A stretch of 30,453 bases of DNA from Setaria digitata (lineage: Eukaryota > Nematoda > Chromadorea > Rhabditida > Setariidae), in assembly GCA_003640385.1 (NCBI GenBank), contig RCAB01000639.1, positions 1 through 30,453 on the forward strand. The letters run 5' to 3'. The notes below the pieces were generated by a model that was not told the DNA's origin, made no database searches, and saw nothing but the letters and a program-made list of their open reading frames with translations. Made by a program: the position numbers and the translations under genes. The number at the start of each line of letters is the position of its first letter. Position 1 is the stretch's first letter. Below, piece after piece: positions 11,521 through 22,227 of the stretch.

Positions 11521-11873
11521 ACTTTCTAACTGTCTTCCCAACTTCCATTTTTTCCCTTTGCATTAAAACTATTGTACAAATAAAACTATACTTCAGATAA
11601 AACAGATTAGTTTTAGATAGCCTAACGATAAGTGCCCTATTTGTTATTGGTTTAGTGTCTCTGAATGATAAGTGACAACGTCTGGATTTCGTTCTAATTG
11701 GAGTCTATAAGTCGATCGTGACAAAATGAGATGAGAAGAAAGGACTGGAGTTCGTGACAACTTTCAGAATTGAGTGACACAGTGAATTAATTACCCACAA
11801 AATTTAATGTCACGACTGGTAAGGCCATTTAACGAAAATTTAAATCTTTTAAACTTTTGTTAACTAAGAATGA

Positions 11874-12011
<138 letters not shown>

Positions 12012-12037
12012 TCACCTTCATAAATTCTGCACCATTT

Positions 12038-12140
12038 TGATTCTATTCTATTCTTTGATAGATTTGGTATATTTTTCTTTGTTTNTGTTTGACTGATTCT
12101 ATTCTATTCTTTGATAGATTTGGTATATTTTTCTTTGTTT
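12038..12140. repeat. 47-nt direct duplication around an N (assembly artefact)
   Basis: Bases 12038-12084 and 12094-12140 are identical for 47 nt, and a single N stands at 12085 between them. The pattern is what a scaffolder leaves when two overlapping contig ends are placed side by side instead of merged. It is probably one copy in the genome. Confidence 0.85.
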
Positions 12141-13155
12141 TGATAGATTCTGTTTCTTTAGTTCTTGGCCGATCAAAAAACTTTCAAAAAAGCCGTTAAA
12201 GCAAAAAGAAAAATATAAGATGAATGAAACCAGCAAGACAAAATTGAAGCCAAAACTCTTTTTAAGAATTATTTGATTAAATTAAGCTATGCGTTTGCTT
12301 AAGTCATGCATTATCACACCTGGTTTGCGCAAAAATTTATGAGCGATGAAATTTAAGAAATTTAATTCAGTCTTGAGAAAGTTTTCTGAATAGGAGGAGA
12401 TTATTTTATCTTCATGGAATAAGCATTCGGTGGAAGTGATAGGTTTTGACTGTGGTAGTATTTTATTGTTTCAGATCAGTTAGAATATCTGCAAACCTTG
12501 CTGAAAATTTCTGCCAGTAGGCCAGTGGGATGCGTTTTTCGTTAATTGCTTAATTGCTAGATTAGTTGTCCTATGATGACTGGAATTTCGTGTGATAAGA
12601 CTTCAGGTGCCTAGCACTTGTTTTTTATTCATTTTAATAATAAATGGTAAACTTCTCTCTAGGTGCTAGATGTTCATTATAGGTTTATTTCAAGTACCAA
12701 ATTTATTATTTATTTCACTGCTCTTCCGAGTCGATTAAAAGAAACCAAAACTTCACATTAATCTATTTAGAACCAAATTACTTATATGTCTTTTAAATTA
12801 ATTATAGCTTTAATCAATCAGACTTGTTCTTACGTTTCTTCACCTTTTTTTTTTTTTTTCAAAATTAGTATCATACAATCAAGCTGCTTATCTTCGGATT
12901 ACGGATATGATGGATGTATAGTAAGTACCGTACATCATCGTCAATTCTTCTTGGCTTCACAACAAATAACTTTGTCATGCTGGAAAGGAATTCCATTCAC
13001 AGAATCCTTTGTGGTCATACATCTAACTTTGTTGTTTGAATGGAAGACTTGTGATTCACTCCAAGTCATTTCATACTACCTCGTTTTCCTTACCTTTGCA
13101 AATTCAGAATTTCATCTCTACTTGTTTTGTCATCACTACTGAAAACTTTTTTATG

Positions 13156-13253
13156 AATCTAAAAAGCCACCTAGCAATGTGATTATGTTAATTATAAATG
13201 TGTTAATTATCTTATGATTAGAACAATCATATCACTAGGCAGTTTTTTAGATT
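13156..13253. repeat. 98-nt imperfect inverted repeat (MITE-like fold-back)
   Basis: The left end (AATCTAAAAAG, then CCTAG) is mirrored by the right end (CTAGG, then TTTTTTAGATT). Aligning the left arm to the reverse complement of the right arm gives 32 matches in the outer 42 positions, with the first ten identical, around a centre near 13204. No transposase and no convincing target-site duplication is visible, so it may be a miniature element remnant or a hairpin-forming transcript. Confidence 0.55.
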
Positions 13254-13734
13254 GATGAGAAAGTTTGAAAGATCTAGAAAACTTCACACATGAGCGTCAG
13301 ATCGACGGCAAACTTCATCTAATCCAGAATAAGAAGTAATTGGTCATTCATTCAGAAAATAAAAGTTGAAGAAGAGCCTGACATGTTGTTTATGTAATGT
13401 TCCAGTCATTCAAATGTACGGGTTGTATTTACTTGCAAAGATTCAGTTTTTAGATATTCATTTGGAATGTAATAGAGAAATTACAACTTTTGAAATACCC
13501 AAGAACGACTGACATTCACTTAAGATTCATGCATAGAGGTTTAGGATAGCTTCGAGCCTTTCCAAAATGTATCTACTAGTTGGAGTGTATTTGCTAGAAA
13601 TATATGTTGGTTTTTTGAAATTTAAAAGTGTGCGACCTTGAGTTTTATACCGCCTAAACGACGTGATAGCTGAGAACTGCATCAATATTTAATAGTAAGC
13701 ATGGAAACCGAGAGTTCTCAATGCCTCCACTAGA

Positions 13735-13818
13735 ATGAGTGGCTATGGCGGCGATGAAGAATGTGTGGAATTCTTTTGTTGCCTTTTCCCGAAGAGGAGA
13801 ATGCAAAGTGAAAGCTGA
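13735..13818 (+). CDS. Possible small cysteine-rich peptide or first exon
   Basis: An ATG at 13735 opens 27 codons that begin MSGYGGDEECVEFFCCLF, followed by PKRRMQ, before TGA. It lies in a patch of higher GC content than its surroundings and follows a CCACTAG that could serve as an acceptor. A Gly/Tyr start with a short Cys-rich hydrophobic core resembles small nematode membrane peptides, but I cannot name a family. A second frame over the same bases (ATG at 13746) is also open. It is too short to support alone. Confidence 0.2.
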   Translation: MSGYGGDEECVEFFCCLFPKRRMQSES

Positions 13819-16800
13819 CTTGTCGAGAGCTTATCAGCATCTTCACAACCACAATGATTGTTTCTAAATCAATGTTTTCCTACTGCTTCAAAACTGAAAT
13901 CCTCACAGCGCAAACTCGTCTGTTTATCTCCCCCAACTCTATTTTATATTGTTAGCTTGAGATAATTGCCAACTGACAAATGAGCATATTTCAGGTAAGT
14001 CAACAGGTATCTTCCCTATTTTCCTTCAACAATAATGGCCTATGACGTCATTGGTCTCATTTAAATTACATCTCAGTGGAAGAGAAGTGAAGAACTTCAT
14101 TTGCCAGTTCATAATAATAATTTTTTATTGTTAAGGCAAACATGAACTTCCTCTGCTGTCATTTTTTCAAAACATTGTTTCGTCCTAATCAATAATTATT
14201 CAATCATCTGATTCTCGTAAAATTTAAAACTGTATCAATTAAACTAAATAGCTATCTATGAATATAGAATAGGAAAGTTGAAAAAAATGCTAACTTCTAG
14301 ACTCTGTTAGCAAGTATATGTCTAGGTGAAGTGCATTTTTCCTTATCGCCAAAGCTTCACATTTCTAAGCAAATCGTTTCCCAGAGCAACTGATTTTTTT
14401 GAGAGGCTATTTAGCAAATCCCAGCAATTTCCAAATGGGGAATGTTAAAAGATGCTAGTAAAGGAGAAGTGGCTCTTCTTCCATTGAATTTCCTGTCTTA
14501 CCGCTTGGTTAGATTGATTGAAAGACTTCATTAACATGCATTTCGAATGCAACAAACTAACAGTGCTTTTTATTACAACCGCTTTTGCATAGCTTAGATT
14601 AAGCAAGTGAGTGTGGAACTGATATTTCAAGTATCGAATATTCCAACAGGTTTGCTTCACTTTTAACTTTTGGCCACTGAAATTTTGCCTTTGGGAACAG
14701 AAGTTATCTGAGAAAAGCAATATATATTTTGCATAAGAGAACTCGCGAACAATATTTACTCCAGGGAGTTTCATTTCTATCTCGAATGGTGTTTTACTGA
14801 AGGCGATTTAAAAAAAAAAAAAAAAAAGCAAAAAGGAAAAGAAAAGCTGTGCTGTTTATTTCAAAATATACTCGAAATAGCTTTATTTAAGTGAAGTGTT
14901 TGTCTTTCATATCACAACTGCTTTTTGCCAAAAAAGTAAGTGCAGTCTTTACGGCCTTCAATTTGCAGTATTCTAAAGAATTGACCATTTCTACCAAAAG
15001 TTTTCAAACGGTTAGACTCCTACTGAATGCTTTGAATCTTTTTTATTCAGCAAGTGAGGTTTTATTGAAAAAATAGTCGACCATAGAAAATGTCGAATAC
15101 ATCGACGAGCAAATGTTCAATTATTTGTAAAGAGTAATTCAAATTCAAGAATTCTAATAATATGGAATTTATGAACCTCTTTATTGTTTAATACAAGTGT
15201 GCTTTTTTCACTCTAAAAGATCATTTGCTACAAAGTGTGGTTTCGAAAGGCCATTAGATTTTTGCAATATTTTTAAATAGAACTGACTCATATTTGCCGT
15301 AAACCAAAATGTTCTCAACTAATATATTCGTACTGAATTTGAACCAATGATGTTAAAGCTCATAATTAATATGACTTTATTCCAAAGAACTTGAAATTCG
15401 AAATGATGAAAAGGAAACTTTATTCCATATCTTCAGGAAAGAAAATTAATTGTCTTTCTAAGCACAAATATGAAGCGATTCCATTGCAGAGTGATTCTCT
15501 TCGAAAAGTTAAGTAAAAAAGTGCCACACTTTTTGCAATGTTTTCGAAACTAATAATCAATAATGAGTACAAGGGTCATAAGTTCAATTTTACGCATTTG
15601 TTTTTTTTTTTTCAATTTTTATGTATTTATTATAACGCTTGGAAATTTTTATTATGTTTTCGGTTGATGATGAGCGTCACTTTCTCATTTGTATCGATTA
15701 TTAGGCTTAATGAGGTTTGCTAAGCTTTAACTATCTACTTTGCAAAGGTCTTCTTTTCGGCCACAAAAACAACACTTCAACAGTTAAAATGAGTTATAAA
15801 CAGAAAACCCATAAGAATCAAAAGTTGTTCCTTGCAATAAGGCAAATTATCGCAATTAGTGGTGAGAAATTGGGCCAAAATCAACTTTGAGTGAGAAAAA
15901 TCTTAATTTTTTTAATTAAGAATGTTTAACAGACGGGGTTTTTGTTTATTCAACCAAGTTATTTAGGAGTTATTATTAATATTTTAAAATTATTTGAACG
16001 CATTATTCAATCAGTAATTTTTCCTAAATTATTTTACGAAATTTGAATGAAATTTGTCTGAAATATTTTCGATTTTTTTGAACAGTTTTTACAATATTTT
16101 TGAATTGAATTTCGTTAAAGCGCACTATCGCAATTTGATTTGGATAATCGCTTTATTAAACAGAGAAGGAGAAAGAGAGGGAGGAGATCCAAGTAAATAA
16201 ACATGACTGAAATTTATATCTGTTTGGAGCTTGTTAAGAAGCAACAATATTTCTGTGATTTAAAAGATAAAGTCTTTGTTTTTAAAAAGTTTGAAAAAAG
16301 ATCTCTGTTATTTTTCTATGCTTATTTCTCTATGTGCTGACTTGCAGCCAAACTGCATGGCCACAATTACAATTTGTTCTTCTTAGCATTGCTTGAAAAG
16401 AAAGGATTTGATTTTGTTGGCAGCATTTTAAGTGATCTTTTCTTTGCATTTATGAATCATAAGAATATTTTTTTTTTTTTAAATTTAATTTAGAGAGGTT
16501 TGTGAAGCAGTAATAGCATTTAATGTTTAGTTAGATGAGTGTTGCTCCTATCTCAATATCAGTGTTAAATATGTTTACTATTGCAATCTTTTCAAGTTTT
16601 ACACCTTTTTGTTTGAGTATTATGAGAAGTTCTTTTGTAAAGAAAATGCTGCAAAATCGTTCCTTTAATTTTCTTTAATTTCAAAATTTCTTTAATAAAT
16701 TTCCCTTAAGTCAAAATCTGATTAATTCCTCTGATATTGTTATTGAAAAAACTTTGCGGTTTGAAATTGAAGTCAATTAATTTTCATTTTAAATTTCTGC

Positions 16801-17315
16801 CACTGCGGCGACAGAATTTTTTTTTTTTTTAATACCTAGTTCCAGGAAAACGCTGACCATGGCATTATTATTAACGGCAAATAATAGAACCATTGTCTAT
16901 AACTTTCACCGGTACAAGTTTGCACCTATTATTAAAAAATATCAGGTACTGTATTTCCCTTTCCAAGTCTTTATATTCTTCGGTGATTAAACTGCTGATA
17001 AGATGGTTTTCATATGTAAATAGAAATAACGAAATACAGTCTGCAAGTTCGCAAAAAAAGTAAAATAAATCGAAATGAATAAGACAAGGAGAAAAAATTG
17101 AGATAAGAGAATGTTGGAACAAATAAGCGTTGATGTTTTATTCTGTTTCGTTTAGTCAGCAAGAAATTCATATAAAAAAAGAAATTTATGGAAAGTCTGA
17201 GATAAGCCCAAATTGCCTTCATTCTGTCAAATTCTTCGATTTTCACGTTAATCGTGTTTGTTGAAACTTTAAAGTAATTGTAAAGTTAGTGACCAGAACT
17301 TGCTTCATTTCAGTA

Positions 17316-20300
17316 ATGATCTCAGTAGCCGGCATTACAATGGATTCTCGTCCACAGGCGCAAACATCCACTTCCAATATCGAACGGCCATTCCGATTAC
17401 TTGTCAAGGATCGGTTGTTCATAATTGAATCGACAATTATTGCCAAGCTTTCACCGATATTTGCTCGAATGATGGTTTGTCCCGAGAGCAACTCTTCCAG
17501 TACGGCTGTCAACGATGATCATCCTTTACGGGAAATCGTGGACGAAAGCAGCGGGGACATCGCGACATTTTTAAATTGCTGCAGTGATGCTAATCTTATT
17601 GATGGTTAGCTTGTTGCTATGTTTTTCGATTTCTTTCTTCGGAAGGAAGAGGATGGATCCTTAGAAGAAGTAATAGAATACTAACGAACATTTGAGAATT
17701 ATCAATAGAAGGTCTAATCTTATGTTTACTCTCTGTTTATTCTCGAAAAGAAGGAAATAGCAAAATCTAAGAAAACCAAACTCAGACTTTTTGTCCTGAA
17801 AGAAACTTTTAATCAACGAGCATTCCTCAACAGGAATATCATTTACTAAGTTAGATTGAATTTCTTTTTTGTTTTCATTATTTCTAATTATAGTTCTAAA
17901 ACCCTTTCAGTTGATTTAATCATGTAAATGATGTCCCTAGCAAGGAATTTTCTCCGACTGAAAGTTCCTTTTCAGGACAAAGATTCAATTTCATTTCCTC
18001 GTCAAAATTAAATACACAAATTCGAAAACAATGATGTTGCTAGTTGCATTAATTTCTCATACCTTTCACTTTATTAAAAACACTTCCTTTTCTTATAAAA
18101 GGATCTATCATGATGATAACTGATAACAATATCATCCTACCTTTATCCTCACATGATGCTGACCTCTCTATCCGAAGTGAATTAGCAGCAAAACAAATCT
18201 ACTCGACAGTCATCTCGATTAAGCCTCAGTAAAATCTTCCATTACGCTCCATTTAATTTCTCATCTCATATTATTTCCTACGCCTTCTAAATTTCGATAA
18301 TAGTAGAAGAATAAAAATTATATGACTGGTATTAAAAACAAAGTGTTAAGCAGTTTCTGGCAGCTCAGTAGGAGCAGAATGGGTTTACCTGGAAGCAACT
18401 TTGGTCCATAAAATATTTTAGAAAACAATTTTGCAACGGTACTTCGCTTATCAAAAAAGTATCAAGTGAGCTTGCTGATTGACGCTTGCGAAGAATTCAT
18501 TACAAACAAATGTGATTTAGAGTGAGTTTAAATCATTATTTTTAAGTTCTTAAGTTCGTACTTTGATTACATAAACTTATTTGGCAAATATATTATGACC
18601 AGTAAGAATTCAGAACTTAATGAAACTCTTGCTCGAGACTGACAATTGGTTTGTTGGAGACTGATGAAAGTCGAGTCCAACTCTGTCTCTTTTTGTCTAA
18701 TTTGCTTAGGTAAACAGTATCTTAAGTTTGGTTTCATCTTTGATATGTTTCATACTGTTGACTCAGGAATTTTTCTTGATGATATCTGTTCAAAAATAAA
18801 GTGAAAAGACTAGATGAATTGAGATTTTTACTGTTATTACTGTTATTCACTTTGTCTTTAAAATCCAGACAATCTCGACTAGAAACTTAATTTCAATTAC
18901 CAATTTTTTAGATAAGTAGAAACTAATTAAATCTTAGCATAAAATTTTTACCTTTAGCATTCATTATTAAATTGAAAAATATTCTCAATTTACTAATTCT
19001 TGAAGGCGCAAATAATTAGATTATGAAAAACTGAATTCTTTCAAATTGAAGCAATTCTGACAGAACTGAATCCAGATGAAAAAGAAATTTCATTTTAAAT
19101 ATCGAAGTTATAAAACAACCCATATTGCACCTATTAGTCGTGTCAGCTGCTATTCAATGAAGAATGACGCATTTAGGGAGCTAAGGATTTTATTTTTCAA
19201 GTTTTTTTTTAATTGTTTTTTAATGTCTTATTGTATTTCCTGGTAGTTTTCACTTTAGAATAGTGAGAAAAATTGTATTCCATGCTAATAATAATAAATA
19301 ATGATTAGAAGTGATAATAAAAATTTAATTCATAACAAAGCTAATTGAATAAGTCTTATAAGGCAATAACTGATCATGGTAATTTTGACTCTGTTGAAGA
19401 GGAATTTTCGGCTTTCATTTGCAATTAATAATCTGATAAATTATAAAATTACCTATTTACAGCACACTAAAGGCAGATCAAGTGGTGTCTTTATTAATTG
19501 TAAGTAACGAATATCATTTACGTAAAGAAGTGATGGTTAAGCTGATCAGACGGATTGCTTCTGAAACTAAAAATGATTTAGCGCGTTTAAAATTAAGCCG
19601 ATTATTATCACCGCAGGTAAAATACCTTTTTTGCTTATAACAGTGTTATAATCAATGAAAGCTGCGAATTAAATTAAGTCAGTTGATGATTAATTAGTCA
19701 AACTTAAAAATTTTAGGATGATTTATAAATCATATATTGAAAGATTTCAAATTTCTTATCAATTAGAAAGCAAGTATGCAGTGGTATTTCAAAAATCTCC
19801 GAAGAGGCAAAGTCGGTAAATCCTCCACCAATTGCCATTATAGCTACACGGTTCGATAGTAGCAACAAATTTGAATATGATTCAACTGAGAGAAGTCGAG
19901 TCGATGAATGGTCATCTGTTTAAGATGAACCGATCCGTAACGTTGTACAGACGGATGGCTTGTGAAATGTGCAAGCGAATTACTGATTCCGCCTACTGCG
20001 AAGGTTAAATAATAATGAAAATTTCCAAATGTTTTGTAGGTATATTCCTTAATTATTAAACTAATTGATTAAGTAATTCCTCAGCATATTTCTGACACTT
20101 ATCAAGTTCACCGGCCAATATTAGCTATCAATCAGTGATTTAAGAAAGTTTCATTAAAAATTTGGCTTTCATTTTGTACTAAACTTATTGTGTTTTTGGA
20201 ATTTTCAACAAGCTTTTTAAAAAGTATTATACAGAAGCAAAATATTCATCCTTTTTTTCTGATAAATAAACTCTTTCAAGCTTCATTATCCAAATTAATT

Positions 20301-20509
20301 GCCGGAAGTTTGTGGCAATGATTTAATATCGATTAGTAATTAAATTTCAAAAAGTGGTTGAATTTTAATGAAACCGAAAGATTCTTTTTATAGGCTGCAA
20401 GAAAGCATTTTGCAAAGACCACTGGACTCATAATAAGTGCACAAGTGATTATGGACAGCACATGTTGGATGAATTGAGAACTAACTTGGTAGAACTGGAA
20501 TACGAATAG
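17316..20509 (+). CDS. BTB-domain protein with C-terminal Cys/His zinc-binding motif
   Basis: Model exons: 17316-17604, 18422-18521, 19463-19616, 19771-19815, 19925-20003, 20394-20509 (783 nt, 260 aa). Every junction is phase-consistent. The start ATG lies two bases after CATTTCAG, which could be a trans-splice site; Met at 17340 is the alternative. Residues 24-97 (RPFRLLVKDRLFIIESTIIA, LSPIFARMM) are the first half of a BTB fold. Residues 100-125 (ATVLRLSKKYQVSLLIDACE) are the helix that closes BTB, and 130-180 are helical, BACK-like. The tail has C209, C212, C221, C224, C229, H232, H235 and C238, in the style of an AN1 or B-box finger. BTB proteins commonly dimerise and bring substrates to CUL3 ligases; that role is inferred. 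The fourth exon and its borders are the weakest part. Confidence 0.8.
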
Positions 20510-22227
20510 ATATAACTAGCAACTTAGCGCTCTCTTCAAAGCTGCGAAATTCTTCGTACTGTTTTGTTTGCTTTTTCATTTCCTGTTTAATTCAAGCTTG
20601 GAGTGAAAAAAATTTGAAAATAATGACTCGTAGTCACATCTTTTTGCGTCAAAGATCCAGAGGTCAAGAACGTTTTCTAGATTGAAAGGTAATATTTCTC
20701 ACTTACTTTTGGTTATAGTTTAGATGAATATTTTAGGAAAAAGTATTTTTTTAGCATTCCTTAAAACAGTAATGTTAGACACAAAAATTTATGTAAATTA
20801 AATGGTTTTCTATTTTCCTTACTTTCACTATAAAAATAAAAATAGTAAAAAATCAGCTCCATTTTTCAAATTTTAATACCAGCAATTTACTCCTTACTTT
20901 CATAGCAGTTTCTACAGCTGTCTGCGTCATTTATTTATTTTGTTCCAATCGCATATTTATGGAAAGTTTGGCCCACATCTGTAAAAGGCCGATTTTATAT
21001 TTCAGATGTTCTATTTGTTTAACTTCGTAGAAGCTAAAATAAAATTATTCGTTTCCAGCTCTTTCCATCTCAGCAATTTAACATATTTATTGAAAGCAAA
21101 AAATGGAAGTAAAGAAAAATAAGTAAACTTAGTTCTGTTTTTTTTTTTCAATTCGCATAAAATACTTTATGGTGATTACTTAACTACAGCAGATATTGCT
21201 TCCTAGATTTTTTCTCAAAAATTTTATTGAATCTAAAGAATATGCATTAGTAAAACAAGAAACTTGCGAATGAGCAACGAATTTGCGTAATAGAAATTGA
21301 ACAAATTGCCTTTATTTTTGTTCTCATTTTTAACAACTTTTCAAAAGAAAATTATAACATATTGTCTGCGCATCTGAACCATACTTTATAACTCCCTAGA
21401 CAAATTACTCTTTCTAATATTTCGTAGTATTTTTTTCAGACTTTCACAGTAATTCGTTCCATTTAAATTATTTCAATTTGCTACCAGCTCGCCCTTGGAG
21501 TTGCATCATTTTCATACACCGAAAGGGGCGATATTTGTGAAAATCATTGTGTTTGATGAATTCGACAAGGTATCGGCACTGCAGTAATTGTCACTTGACC
21601 TCATTTTTCATACCTGTCATTCATCAAATCCATACTGTTCCTTTACATCGAGAAACGAATGTGCTATTACCCTCTTTGCTCCAATATTTTTTTTAGTAGA
21701 TTTAATTCTCATAACAATAATTTTCTTATTTATGAAAGTTTTTTCTTTGTGAATCACAGAAGTTCTTAACATATATGACATGATTTTCGTTACTGTTATT
21801 GTACTAACTAAAGTTCTAAATTAAATGATCCACGACTAAAATTTTTGTTTCCGCTAAAGTTAAATTAATCAGTTTTGTTAGTTAAATCTAGTTCTCAAAA
21901 GTTTTAAACATTTAAATGACTCAAGATTACTTTCAACATAGGTACTTCAAGTCTTTATAAACAATTTATTTACTTTCCTGTCAATTATCTTTTTTGCCAC
22001 AACCCTCAGTTCCCACTTTCGAATTCCCTTCATCTGTTCATTACTTCGGAGTCAGTCTCGAAATTAAAAACTTCAGCACTGCTTCTTTTAGTTACTAACT
22101 ACCGATTCAAGAATTAGTAAAAGTCCAGGCAGTTTTTTGGCAGGTATCCTTGTTTTTCTGTCCTCCCCTAATATTGCAGGTATAGTTTATTATAACCTTT
22201 CAAAATTTCAAATAAAAAGGTAACACT
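20510..22227. other. Intergenic region, no gene seen
   Basis: The 1.7 kb between the BTB gene and the membrane-protein gene is AT-rich. I see an AATAAA at 20835-20840, 326 bases after the BTB stop, and no phase-matched exons. A TATTGCAG ending at 22181 could be a trans-splice acceptor for the next gene. Confidence 0.55.
20835..20840 (+). terminator. Candidate poly(A) signal of the BTB gene
   Basis: AATAAA lies 326 bases after the BTB stop in an AT-rich stretch. It is a plausible but untested cleavage signal; similar hexamers arise often by chance at this base composition. Confidence 0.3.

Noticed and set aside
14445..14774. Minus-strand open frame of 109 codons
   Set aside because: Composition resembles random AT-rich translation, with no domain and no upstream or downstream exon.
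17243..17512. Minus-strand open frame of 89 codons
   Set aside because: It is antisense to the BTB exon and lacks partner exons; the plus strand carries the recognisable BTB residues.
18113..18235. Open stretch (MMITDNNIILPLSS and on) inside the first BTB intron as an extra exon
   Set aside because: With its best acceptor and donor it leaves two bases, whereas the next exon needs one, so it breaks the frame; exons 1 and 2 already join well without it.
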